A stretch of DNA of 64,000 nucleotides from Sarcomyxa edulis (taxonomy: Eukaryota; Basidiomycota; Agaricomycetes; Agaricales; Mycenaceae): assembly GCA_009761415.1 (NCBI GenBank), contig QUOL01000012.1, positions 1,069,001 through 1,133,000 on the forward strand, read 5' to 3'. This document shows positions 33,663-44,739 of this stretch, piece after piece. A program made the position numbers and the translations under genes. The notes under the pieces were generated by a model. The model had not been told where the DNA came from, did no database searches, and saw only the letters and a program-made list of their open reading frames with translations. Each line of letters opens with the position of its first letter. Within the stretch, counting starts at the first letter, position 1.

Positions 33663-34808
33663 TCAATTCCATGGGAAACAATGATTGTTAGGGCAACTCA
33701 CCGAGTTGACCAAAATATCTCGCTCAGGCGTACGTCTCTTATAAGTCCCGAATGGCCCAACGGTCCCGGAAGCTCCACCCATTATTCTGTACTGTTTTCG
33801 CTGCGCTGCAGGTGGCTCAAATGTATGACGTTCTGTATTGCCACCCGCAGGCCGCCTCGGAGCAACCCCAACAAGACCCATCATTCTCCGTAGTTCTTCG
33901 TTCTCCTTTTCTAATCGTGCAAGCTCACATTCACGTTCCAGGGCGTACTCGGAGGCATTGGGCGCTGTCCACGGCTCACGATCTTCTGCATCATCAATTC
34001 GGGTAGAAGGCTCCTCGGCGTCCTCACCATTGTGAGACCGAAGGAACTGACGGAGAAGATGAGAGATTCGGGCTATAGCCTCGGACACGGCTGTACTTGA
34101 ATCAAGTTCCTGTGCTGCAATTGCTTCTTCACGAGCAAGAAGTTTCGTTTCGTATTCCCGGATGAGTGAAAGTTCACGCTCTTGGACGTCTCGCTAAGTA
34201 AACAAACCTGTAAGAAGAAAGACGGGCCAAGTGCGGAGGATGGGGGGAGCTTACAGCGCGGTTGCGGAAAGAACTCATAAGAGTCTCTAGCGTCTGTTCG
34301 TATTCCTTGATTAGAGTATTGAGCTGTTTATTGTCGTGTTGCAAAGCTTGGTTTTCGGATGAGAGCGCATTGTTCATGCGTTCCAGCTCTGCCTCGTATG
34401 CCTCTGTACGTGAAGATATCTCACTGCATCTTGCTTGGCGAATACAGAGAAGGGCTAGCATTACCAACCTTTAGATTTGTCTAGATTGAACCTATGTCGA
34501 CAAGAGATCCAGGCTTTGAATATGCATCCTACATCCAGATACGATCCACAATCAGCCTTTAGACTCACCGTCGTAAAACGAAGCCTGTCTTGGAGTGAAT
34601 AGCCTGGTTCTAGAGGTGAAGGGTGGTGACATGAAGATTTTAGATGTGTAGAGAGTGTCGGGACACGCACTTTTATCTCTCCTGCCTGTCCAAACAGTGC
34701 TACGGAAAGAGTTCGGTTCTGATTGAGTTGTTCGCTCAGGTCCTGCATCAGTCCCAGTAGCTGTCGAACGTCCGAGTCCATTTCACTGTTGGGATCTAGA
34801 ATGGCCAT
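33663..34808 (-). CDS. SIKE/FGFR1OP2-like coiled-coil protein (probable STRIPAK component)
   Basis: About 295 residues from six exons. N-terminus MAILDPNSEMDSDVRQLLGL, then QAIHSKTGFVLRR and FNLDKSKEAYEAELERMN, then the most conserved part QALQHDNKQLNTLIKEYEQT followed by LETLMSSFRNRA. The pattern 'ENQxLQxDNKQL...EYExxLExxMSxFR' matches the SIKE/FGFR1OP2 family (PF05769). Members associate with the striatin-interacting phosphatase and kinase complex, and the filamentous-fungal homologue is a STRIPAK interactor needed for development and hyphal fusion. Nearly the whole protein is predicted coiled coil up to about residue 240; a Pro/Gly-rich tail follows. The last codons after TPERDIL are uncertain because a GTGAGT donor sits just inside the end of the last exon. 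It is divergent from the SAP-domain gene (320-bp shared promoter). Confidence 0.72.
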
Positions 34809-35128
34809 AGTGGTATCGAGGTAGAAGAGGATATGATTGAGGTGCAAATGTCGAGATAGAGTCTGACCAAGTATTGAATGTGATGGATGAGGACAAGGGT
34901 CGTGACGGACGCAAAAACTGAACGCGACTTCACGCGTTCTTCCCCTCAAACTTTCACTTCCGAGTCAAAAGACTTTTCTTGCGCCCTGGAACTCTTCTCG
35001 CTCCGACGATTTGTGTAACTCACAATCTGAAGTCTGTGACTGCCTAAAGGTGGGTGGAATCGCCCCTTCAAGTCGAAGAAGGAGTGCCTCAGCTAGTCTC
35101 ACTAAATCGCATCTTGTAGATACCAATC
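34809..35128. promoter_or_regulatory. Shared divergent promoter region (coiled-coil gene / SAP gene)
   Basis: The start codons of the two divergent genes lie 320 bp apart, so both promoters must lie here unless an upstream non-coding exon exists. No specific binding site was identified. Confidence 0.4.
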
Positions 35129-37574
35129 ATGGTCGAAACCCCATCTGTAGCTCTCGAAGAGCTGAAGAAATTAACTGTACCACAACTGAAAGCTCTCTGC
35201 AAAGAACGTCGCGTCGTTGGCTACTCAAAACTTGGAAAACCTGCAATCATTCAAAAACTCATAGATCTCAACAATAACAACAATGGCGTTTCTACCGCGC
35301 CTCCTACCGTCAGTTCTACTGCAGACGCACCGTCGTTAGGAACCCCGGACTTGGCAGAAGCCATAGCCTCTACGAGGCAACCTCCGAATGGTGTGGCAGT
35401 CACTGAGCCCCAACCTCTATTGAAGCAAACCCAACAGCCCGTTTCGTCCAATGACCCCACCGATAATCCTCCAACTTTACCTACGACGACGACAAATCAG
35501 CCTTTGTCTTCAGCTGCGAAATCGACTCCAGACGTCACCACCAATCCCAAGCTTGCGACTAAAGGCAAAAAACGGGCAGCACCTACCAGTACTGCATCGG
35601 GATCGGTGCAACCACCACCTAAGAAATTGAAGACTGCTCAAGCTCCTCTTACGACATCTGGTATTGGGATGGTCTCTGGAAGCGGTCCTTCCTCTCTGAC
35701 AGCAAACACGTCTTCTTCTGGGATACCAAAAGTCTCTTCTTCTGCGACATCGAGAGTCTCTCCTGTGCTGGTTACGGGATCCAAAAATCAAGAGAATACG
35801 CTATCTACTACTGCTCAGACTCCTTTGAAGGCGATATCCCAGAAACCGAAGACTTCTCAATCTACGCAACGTCCGACTACTGGGTTTAAGGTTCCTCAAC
35901 TTCCAGCTTCTAAAGTTATCCCGCCTATCGTCTCAAAGCCTCCACATGCCGTACAATCCATGGAACTGAATGGACAATCTTCGAAATCCTTGGTCAACAG
36001 AGTGTCTTCGACGATGCCTTCAGGAAAACGATTCGTACCGTTGACCATTAAGAAACCTCCGACACCATCACCCAAAGGACCGATGAATACCGTAACATCC
36101 CAACCCACGAACTTCAATGCTGCCAAAATCTCGGATCCATACTCGTTAGCCTTCCCAGTTTCACGATGTTTGGTGTCTCTTGTCCCGATCACTCGTCCGC
36201 CATCACTCTCCCAAAGAAAGCTCGTCCCACGATGGTCTATCCTCCTCAGCGGACTTGGCGTAAGCGAGATCAAACAGTGCACTCAAGTCTCGCGCATGTT
36301 TCGATACGCAGGTATTCCCATCTCTTCTTACTTGTACCTTTTTCTTAGCCCAATTTAATGTTCTCCGACAGTGTACCTTTCTGCCGTTCAAAGGCTAGCA
36401 CAAAACTTTGGTGGCCGTCGATTAGCTATCCTCGTGCAAGAGTATCCCCAGAATATGACCAACATGTGGCCATATCTCCGCTTTCGGGAATTAGAAGTGT
36501 CCTCAAGGAAGGCCCGGTATAATCAATCCTTTCTAGGCCGATTTTTTGAATCTTCAAACCCGATATCGGAGCATCTATGGACTAGCCCGGACCATGAGAG
36601 GCAGATTACCGTAGCTGTTCGGTACGAGCATAGATGCATCTAACACTGCCTTCTTTGTTTTTAATCCGAACATAGGTTCTTATTGACACGACTATGGTTC
36701 CTTGTGTCTATCGGCGGTAGTCCCAAAGATCCAACGGCATGGACACGCGGTGTCATTGTAGATGCGCAAGAACTCGTCAAAGGTGAAATTTGGGGCATCA
36801 CGACCAGAGACTCGTCATATTTTCCTCCCAAACTCGAGACTTTCTACGTTTTAGACTCGACATGCGAGGTCGTTGGCCATCCACCCTCAATTTTAGATTC
36901 TGAACATAGTGCCACCAGTCGTTCTATACCCGTCCGTGCCGACTGGTCCGCGTATATTGCTCATCGATTGTTACCGCCTTCCATGCATGATTTTCCACCT
37001 CCGTCGTTGATACAGCACCTCAAAGGGACGAACTACGAAGAATACGACAAAGGTATTAGTAAACAATGGCTACATAGAATTGTGAATGAAGGGGAGATTG
37101 GAATCGCTAAAAGAACCGTAGCGGAGCGATACGTCTTAGCATGCATTTTCGGGAACAGGTCAATCGTTTCTTACCCGAGGCCATGAATATACTGATGATG
37201 CCTGTTTCTTAGCGTCAGTGGTCGTTGGATGTCTTCGACAGAAATGTCGCAAGAATTTTCTGGCCTGCCCTCCCAATTGATGTCTTCTAGGACCAAGTCT
37301 CCTCAGGTCCACTTGTTCCTTCCCGAGTAGGTAATTTCCATCATCATCTCAGGAAATTTCACACAGTACACTTGTTCATAGACACCACCATGTCGAGAGT
37401 CTTCATTTCACCACGTCAAAAGGTATACCTTTGAACCCAGCTATTGCGATTGCGCAAACGCCAGGACGAGAATATTATATTCTAAGAGACAATGGTATGC
37501 AGGTGGGCTGCGAGGAGGAAGGAGTGGCGGATATCTGGATGCAATTGTTGAGATGCGATAAATTGGGACGATAA
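35129..37574 (+). CDS. SAP-domain protein of unknown function
   Basis: Five exons (35129-36311, 36372-36621, 36676-37158, 37213-37326, 37382-37574) give 740 residues. The N-terminus has a clear SAP motif (about residues 8-47: LEELKKLTVPQLKALCKE ... KPAIIQKLIDL), a helix-turn-helix used for DNA or chromatin attachment. A long Ser/Thr/Pro-rich disordered region with basic patches (KGKKRAA, PPKKLK) follows. The C-terminal third is folded and looks conserved: VYLSAVQRLAQNFGGRRLA, LWFLVSIGGSPKDPTAWTRG, then HHHVESLHFTTSKGIPLNP, AIAIAQTPGREYYILRDNGM and the closing EEGVADIWMQLLRCDKLG. I do not know a function for this C-terminal domain. A nuclear role is inferred from SAP and the basic patches. Confidence 0.8.
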
Positions 37575-38142
37575 GCGCTTGTGGCAGTGTTGTATGTGAT
37601 AGGTTGTTGATTGATGGTCTGTTTCCTAAACAACTATTCAGGTGCCACGGGACCCACATACGCCCACATCGTTCCTGAAAACCCAGTCGCAGTTGAGACC
37701 CCCAAGTTCGAGATGATTCGGATTCAGTGTCATTGGAGCATCCATACACTTGCGCTTTATTACTGTGGTTCAAGACTGTGGATGGTAACATAGGTCCGAT
37801 CTTCTTGAAGCATGGGTCTGATCGATCCTCGTCAATCCTCGTCAACGCGTCAACCTTCATGCTTGTTCACAGGCGTCCTGAGAGCTGAAAACAAACGTAA
37901 TGTCCGAATTTTCCTTTTTTGGCAATCTGCGATTTGCAATTGATCGAGTTCTTGAGCATCCCAAGCGCGAGACGTCCACTCCAGCGCTTTGGCCATGACT
38001 AAAACAATCGGACGCATAGCTTGTCCACCTTCACAGCCACCCTCTGTGGCAGCCTATAAATTCCTTCCTGTCTTTTCCTGTTACTGTGGTTCTCTTTCTT
38101 CATTCTCTCGACCTCAGTGATAATTCCTGTCCTGCTTGTGCT
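37575..38142. other. Intergenic, no gene seen
   Basis: Spacer between two plus-strand genes. No ATG-led frame with splice partners was found. A pyrimidine-rich stretch at 38060-38110 lies just before the next start and is probably its core promoter or leader. Confidence 0.45.
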
Positions 38143-40732
38143 ATGTCCTTCATTCCTGCCATCGTCTCGAAGACCCTCGAGGTCGCAGATATACGAGCGA
38201 AATTTCTACGCAGTTCTAGGGACGACAGGACTTATCTTGTGGCTTATCTCAGTTGCTACAGAACATGGTTCAAGGAGACCTCGAAGACTCATTCCCCAAG
38301 CTTGATGAGTTTCATCACGACTCTTGTCGACTTTGAGACCTTCACGGAAGTGGAACACGTTATCGCCAGACTTACTCCCGAAGTGGCTGAAGAGGTAGGT
38401 GCCACTCTGTCCTTGATGACTTGTATGATTTCTCAACCGCGATGCTTGTTGACCCTAGATAGTGCTAGTGACCGCGGTACGTGTTCATTGCCATCATGTT
38501 TGTTCAAACCTATTTATGTATCGATCTATAGGATGCTGTTCATTATTATCTTGTCATCAAACAAGTTCCAGGTACTGAGGAGACACTCTGCTTCCAACAA
38601 CTCGAGAGACACATCAGAGTCGTGGAACATCTTCTTTTCCCTCGTTGCCAGGATGTAAGGGCCATATATTGTACGTATGCACATTGTATCAGGGCTACTT
38701 CACTGTGTTCTGACCAGAACTTACATCAGCGGACTTTGTAGCTTGCAAAACACAATTTGCTAACCTATCTCATTCCCGTACTGTGGCTATGTCCGGGGAG
38801 CCTTCTGTAACCCGTTCAGAGCATCTTACTCAAGTCTTTGAGGAGGCTTTCACAGAAGAAACTTCGTCGACAGAAAAATTCCGTCGTTCATCGTCGGTGG
38901 CTTCTACGGATTCCACGGATTCTTTTTCGCCTCCCGGACTAGGAACGTACAAGTACCAGTCAGGTCATCTGGAAGCTGACTCTTCAAGGCCTCAGACCCA
39001 AGCTGTGGGGATCGTACTGGTAGATACCCCGTCGACGGAGACATTGCGTCGTTCGTTATCGGTCGCTTCTACAGACTCTACGGATTCTTTCTCGCCTCCC
39101 GGACTAGGAATGTACAAGTATCAGCCGGGTTACTTCGAAGCTGACTCTACTAAGCCTCAAACCCACGCTGTGCCACTCGTTCTAGTCCAAGAGCATCCGA
39201 GTTCCGAGTCCGGTCATGGTGCTTCCAGTGTCTCGACACCGTCCTCAGAACCCTGTCGATTGCGGGGCCAGTCAATTCCTTCCCAAGAATATTCTATTAA
39301 TGGTCTCCCTGTGTACAAGCGCACGAGTAATCTCAGAGAAAGGCCTGTACTTGATAGCGTTGTGCCTACTAGTCCTTCTACAAGACAACACATTCAACAC
39401 CCCTTCGAGCCTCGAACACCTACAAGAGATCCGCGCAAACGGGTAGACAATATGCTCATTGGTTCCTCCCCGATGCAACCAATCAATTACGGTCCTCGTC
39501 CTGTCGATTCAACCCCCACGAAAGACCCTCGCAAACGGCCTGTCGAATCTGGGCCTATCAGCTCTTCCCCGATGCAACCAATCAATTACGGTCCTCGTCC
39601 TGTCGATTCAACCCCCACAAAAGACCCTCGCAAACGGCCTGTCGAATCTGGGCCTATCAGCTCTTCCCCGATGCAACCAATCAATTACGGTCCTCGTCCT
39701 GTCGATTCAACCCCCACAAAAGACCCTCGCAAACGGCCTGTCGAATCTGGGCCTATCAGCTCTTCCCCGATGCAGCCAATCTCTTACGGTCAACGTTCTG
39801 TCGATTCGACCCCCACGAAAGACCCTCGCAAACGGCCTGTCGAATCTGGGCCTATCAGCTCTTCCCCGATGCAGCCAATCTCTTACGGTCAACGTTCTGT
39901 CGATTCGACCCCCACGAAAGACCCTCGCAAACGGCCTGTTGACTCTGGGCCTATCAGTTCTTCCCCGATGCAGTCAAGCTATTACGGTCGACGTTCTGTC
40001 GATTTAACGCCAACGAAGGATCCTCGCAAACGGCCTGTCGACTCTGGGTATGTTGGTTCTTCCCCGATGCAGCCGATTTATTACGGTCAACGTTCTGTCG
40101 ATTCGACGCCTACGAAGGATCCTCGCAAAAGACCTATTTCTGACAGTGTGCCCATGAGCTCTTCCTTGGCTTCTTCCTCGAGTCAGCGTCCTGTCGAGTT
40201 TCGCACCCCCACCAAAGATCCCCGCAAAAGACCTAGTCACGATATTATGCAGACTATATCTCCCTCAGTGCTCCAATGGAACCAACTTTGTTTTGTCTCG
40301 CCCAAGAGACCCGTCCGTAGTCAATTTGGCATTATCCCTGAATACCGTCCAGGTTCAGAGGGACCCCAAACGCCCAACGAGCCGCCCCTTGGAGGTGTAG
40401 AAAGCGACGAGGCTCCCAAGGTGCCCTTGCCGCCAACCGAGAATGATCAACGTCCTGTCAAAACTCCTAGAGAGCCACCCCGTGGAAGTGTAGAAAGTGG
40501 CAAAGCTCCCAACGTGCCCTTGCCACCGATCGAGAATGATCAACGTCCTGTCGAAACCCCCACAAACATTCCCATTCCCGTACGTCGGCGGCCCAAACCT
40601 TACAGTAGGCCTGCTACTTCTTCATCAACTCCACCTCGTGTTAGGATGCGCGGCGCACATACTGTCGATAGGGATAGTAGCAGTCGCTACCCTGAAATAC
40701 GCACCCCCACGAAAGAGCGTCGCAAGCAATGA
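38143..40732 (+). CDS. Unrecognised protein with 33-residue tandem repeats of TPTK/R motifs
   Basis: A four-exon model: 38143-38394, an 18-nt microexon 38459-38476 (IVLVTA), 38532-38670, and 38730-40732. The first ~180 residues look globular and helical (SFITTLVDFETFTEVEHVIA; HYYLVIKQVPGTEETLCFQQ; LERHIRVVEHLLFPRCQD). The donor at 38671 and acceptor at 38729 join AIY to SDFVACKTQFANLSHSRTV in frame with the repeat region. Then follow a duplicated 55-residue block and seven copies of a 33-residue repeat centred on DSTPTKDPRKRP, and a tail ending RTPTKERRKQ. The repeats are strongly basic and proline-rich, so disordered. Two separate genes (38143-~38740 and 38789-40732) are possible, but a second promoter would have almost no room. 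No homologue recognised. Confidence 0.6.
38867..39196 (+). repeat. Duplicated 165-bp coding block
   Basis: Two copies of a 55-codon unit lie head to tail (starts about 38867 and 39032). Both contain SVASTDSTDSFSPPGLG followed by YKYQ...EADS...PQT.AV. The copies differ at many third positions, so this duplication is older than the 99-bp array downstream. Confidence 0.75.
39464..40156 (+). repeat. Seven-copy 99-bp tandem array (33 codons)
   Basis: Units start at 39464, 39563, 39662, 39761, 39860, 39959 and 40058. Each encodes SSPMQPI.YG.R.VDSTPTKDPRKRPV. Units 2 and 3 appear identical and units 4 and 5 nearly so, which indicates recent unequal exchange. The outer units (6, 7 and the degenerate copy near 40190) are more diverged. 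Confidence 0.9.
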
Positions 40733-40906
40733 AAGATGGAACTTCGAGTTGTCTTGACAGTTATGTAGTATACCGCGATACTTCAGTGTGGTCTGGCCAT
40801 ACGCTAGAGCAGTAGAAACGACGCGTCAAGATAGTTTACATACGAAGACTTTACATGGGTCGCTGACCTCTATACGATACGATACGAGATACACGTTTAT
40901 ATGATG

Positions 40907-42235
40907 TTACTGAAGTTTCCCTGCAGCGCCTCTTTGCTGAACCCATTCCGAGACTGTGAAATCGAACATAGTCGTCGTCCGATCGCGATCGTGTTTTGTT
41001 CGAGCCTTGGACTTGATCTTGCTACCACGGGTGAGAGACCTTTCCGTCGGCAGCATAGCAAGATTCCAGACATCGGCATGCCTAGTCTGAATCAGCGCAG
41101 GAGCTAGTCTATTAGTCAGAGACAGAGTGATATGTGCTCTGCGAGAAGGACTTTCGTGCGATTGTACTTCATCACGAGAATCCGATAGACCCGAAGAGGC
41201 AGCAGAGACATCAGGCTTATTGTTAGGATGGGCAGTGCTTTTCGAAGGATCACCGTATAGATCGTCGTCATCGTCATCGTCCGTCGGGGGTGAAAATGAT
41301 GGACGAACTCTGGAAGCCACAGTGACAGGAGGAGGAGCAGGTTTTCTAGAAAGACCCTGGTTTATCGACTCGGTCATAGCAGGGGCATCATCTACATCCA
41401 TCGGCGTATTGTAAAGGTCGTCAGGAACGCTCGCTCCAGTTGACATTTCATGATCAAGCAATGATGGAAGATCCACAGAGGGTGGGCGGTACACGGTTTC
41501 AACCGGAGAGCTCTCATTCTGATTAGAGAAATTAGGGATCTCGGATATCAGATAAGAAAATCATTCACACCTCTCTCTTTAATTCAGGTTGTCGAACAGA
41601 TCCTGTTTCGCGTCGTGGAGTCGAGTGTGCTGTTCTCGGTAAACCAGAAGTCGTAGTCTGATTGACATATGTATCCCGTCCAGAGCCCACGATGCGTTTA
41701 GAAACAGTGACAGCAGGCGATACAGGTCCAATTGCCGGTGTAGATCGTGGTTTGGGTAGAGGAAGGATCTTCGAAAAACGAGCAACATCCTCGCGTTCTG
41801 GATCCTGCTTGACCGTGACATGATGCCCTTCAGCAACGTGATTGACAGGGGCTTTTGACTCTCCAACTCTGGACATAGATCCCGAAGCTTTGGGACTCTC
41901 AGCTACCACTATGGGTTTCGATGGTCCCGGTCCCGCAGGTTTACCCCCAGTCGCCTTCAAGTTCCTAGTGCACTTCCGGCAAACCCACCCATCCAGACCG
42001 TTGTCGACATCGTTGGAATTTGTCGCCTTGATTCTTCGAATAAGTTCCTCGTCAGATACTTGCGGGATTGCACAAGCTGTTATGTCAAAGCGCGTTGAGA
42101 AGCCAAATAAGATGAGTCTCGCAAGTAGAGATGTCGCGCACTGTGATGCCAAGCCTTGTGGCAATCGGAGCATTCGATCAAGAAGGCCTTCACGTCGTTG
42201 TGAGACTTCTGGCAGCGGAAACAGATTCTAGGCAT
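40907..42235 (-). CDS. PHD-finger protein
   Basis: The start MPRICFRCQKSHNDVK opens directly into a PHD finger: C5-x2-C8, C22-x2-C25, H30-x2-C33, and after a splice at about 42142 the last pair in WVCRKC. The splice between the HH and TC residues is what completes the H-x2-C pair, which supports the model. PHD fingers read histone H3 tails, so a chromatin role is likely. The rest is disordered: a Pro/Ser-rich part with PLPKPRSTPAIGPVSPAV, an acidic run (PPTDDDDDDDLYGDP), and a C-terminal part LSLTNRLAPALIQTRHADVW ... FDFTVSEWVQQR that looks helical. The third exon starts near 41530. No further catalytic domain is present. The 3' end is convergent with the repeat-protein gene 175 bp away. Confidence 0.82.
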
Positions 42236-42539
42236 ATTGATTGTGACTTGCAGGCGGAGGAAGGAAGCAGGGGTTATTTGGCTACACCAGGTCAAAAAAA
42301 TATGATTATTTGTGTAATTTACATAAATAGAACAACGGAGTCAAAACGGATCCGGTGTGGCACAAGAGTGGCAAACCCTCTGTTTTGTAAAGGACTAAGT
42401 GACGAATCGTACAGAATATCGATGGGAGTCGAAGAAGACGAGGTAGTCCACCAAATCCCAAGTCTGGCAGAAGCAAGAAGCATCATGAAGATCAGTTCTG
42501 GGCTGAGTGGGCTCTCCTCACCTGCAATGGCGCTTTTAT
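42236..42539. other. Spacer between the PHD and 7-TM genes
   Basis: Tandem minus-strand genes. This holds the PHD gene promoter and the 3' flank of the 7-TM gene. Nothing else is supported. Confidence 0.45.
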
Positions 42540-43899
42540 TTAGACCTGTAGATCTGTGTATATGTCAGTCATGATATCGACGAGAGTCAAGGCGCGAAGA
42601 TGGCACGAACGAATTTGTTGGTCCGAGCCCACCAATTCCTCATTCTTTTTCTCCGATGTCACCGCCGGTGGGCCACCGAAAGAATGAGACCGCGAAGTCA
42701 CCGTAATATGTCCCGAATGGTATGTAGCAACATCATCCGTATCACCACCATCATAAATACCAGAACCTTCCTGCGACGAACGAGTCTTGGAAACAGGCAT
42801 AGACCCGAAACGAATGGCGGACAACTGATTTGTCGGCGCACTGTTGTTCAGTTGATTTTTGTCCGCCCATCGTCCTTCTGAAGCCCAAATTGTCGCAAAT
42901 ATGACTCCCATGATGGTGAAATGGAAGTTGGCTTCCTCGACGTAGAGGGCAACGATGTATTTATCTGGACGTGCCATGTAAATGGTGATTTGGGCGATTC
43001 CTAGGATGACGGGGAACACGAAGTTCGATACTGATATCCAAAATAAGGCCTGTATCTTGTTGGTGACCGTTTCTAGTACGAATGGAAGTCAGAGAGCCGG
43101 GTATTGTGGTTCCAGAACTTTGATGCTCACGGTCCGAGTCATTCCACGAAGTTTTTCGATACAATGTCGACAGGAATAGGACCGATGCATATCTACCATA
43201 AGAGGCGTAAGTGTAGGTAGAATCTCGCAGGAAGTTTATCCTTTACATGTTATCGAACATTTGGAGGAACCACTCGACTTTGACATTCGGAAGAGGGGAC
43301 GCCACCAATATTGCAGCACCTCCATGTCCAACCGAGTGGACGATACTTGCAAAATTACGGAGGTAAATGATTGCGTTGATTAGCCGAGCAAACTTCATGA
43401 CTACTGGAAAGCCCATGATGACGATAAATTTTGCGCGGGGAGTTCTAGAAGGCGGAAATACGGCATAGAGTCTCAGGAGGAGGATGGAGTCCGCAAGCAA
43501 AGGTGTGATCGCGTTTAGTGTGCCGATCAGAATGATGACAGCAGCGCTTATAAGCTCCAGAGGATATTTCAAGCTATGAATCTTTGACCGACCCTCAGCT
43601 CAAAAGAAGAGAAGATGTGATATGAATATACTGACCTCTTCACAGCTGAGATTAATTGCAGCAGTAGCAATACCCATTACAAGTGCGGTGACGTTGAGAA
43701 TGAAGAGAGGTTTTCGCCTCGAGGCTATGGTAGAGAAGAATAGGAGAGCCAATAGCATAGAAAATTCGACTGCTCCCATAGTCGCGTTGATCATAAGAAA
43801 AGGTATGACCGTGTTGATTGTGGCCAAGAAGTTGGTTCCAGGTGGGGGGATGAATGCCATCGCTGGGGAAGGCGGAATACTGCTGTGATTGAGAGACAT
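42540..43899 (-). CDS. Seven-transmembrane membrane protein (mushroom-type, GPCR-like)
   Basis: Four exons. The start MSLNHSSIPPSPAMAFIPPP is followed by hydrophobic segments: FLATINTVIPFLMINATMGA, VEFSMLLALLFFSTIASR, PLFILNVTALVMGIATAAIN, LELISAAVIILIGTLNAITP with LLADSILLLRLYAVFPP, KFIVIMGFPVVMKFARLINA, then KVEWFLQMFDNIYASVLFLS, and two more (FWISVSNFVFPVILGIAQIT; FHFTIMGVIFATIWASEGRW). Seven segments are countable. The DN-x-YAS-x-LFL pattern is one I associate with a large uncharacterised 7-TM family of Agaricomycetes that resembles fungal receptors. The intron at about 43250-43188 must use the TGGTAG acceptor to keep NIYASVLF in frame. The C-terminal tail is Ser/Gly-rich and cytosolic. 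Ligand and partners are unknown. Confidence 0.78.
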
Positions 43900-44739
43900 T
43901 GATAGTGATTAGGCGATGGTAGAGAGAATTGAGAATCTTGTATGCCCTTTTCTACTCGAACCATTGCATCGAGAATGACCTCAACTCGAGCATTTCTCAC
44001 GTCGCAGGTTAGTCAAATATCATAGAACGCTGCTTTGAGGAGAGGTGCGAGAGACGGGCAGTGTCATCCATACAGATGGTATGATTCATGCGATGAGGAC
44101 ACGGAGCGATCCGAGGTATGCACTATTGAGCCCGAATAGAATAAATCAACATGAAGATGGCACGCAAGGAAGAGGGAGAAAGTGTATATTTGCTCGGATG
44201 CTATGTCATGCATGTATGTCTCGGGCAAGCGGAGTAGACCATCATATCAATCAAGGAGGAAAGTGGATGCGAAGATGTTGCGGAGATGTTGGGTTCCTGT
44301 AATGTTTTGTAAGTCTGAACAGGTTCAGCCAAATACATGCCTTTCAAGTTTCGACAACTGTTTGAGAAGAGGATAGAACCATATGGTCTCCCGATTGACA
44401 CAGCAACTTTTCAGGTACTGGGAGTGCATCTGGAGAGATATCATGATAATTTCGTGATGCTCGACCTGAAGCTGCGAGACCGAAAACACAGCAGGCGAAT
44501 CCACATCAGAGTCCAGACTAATGGAATGGTACCATGGTGGCCTTCGGTGAGTCGACGTTGTCCAGGAGGAAACATGAAGATTTGAATTTTGAACGCGCCG
44601 ATCGACGTGCGTCGTGTTCTTCAGTTCCATCATGATCACGACTTCTAGACATCCTTTACACTCACGTCCGTGGCTAGTCGATAATAGTATAGTGGCAACC
44701 TGAGAACTTTCACCCACTGTCGTCTCGTCCTTCATATCC
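43900..44739. other. Divergent intergenic region, 7-TM gene / ERG27
   Basis: 840 bp between two divergent starts. There are open frames at 44337-44585 (plus) and 44325-44741 (minus), but neither has codon bias, splice support or a motif. Most likely two promoters. Confidence 0.45.

Noticed and set aside
39459..40007. Second long open frame (and minus-strand frames at 39707-39892 and 40004-40240) through the tandem array
   Set aside because: The repeat period is 99 bp, a multiple of three, so any stop-free frame in one unit stays open in all. The products have no codon bias and are shadows of the main frame.
38789..40732. Repeat-protein gene starting on its own at the ATG 38789
   Set aside because: Not excluded, but upstream coding-like exons splice into it in frame and there is almost no space for a promoter, so the longer model was preferred.
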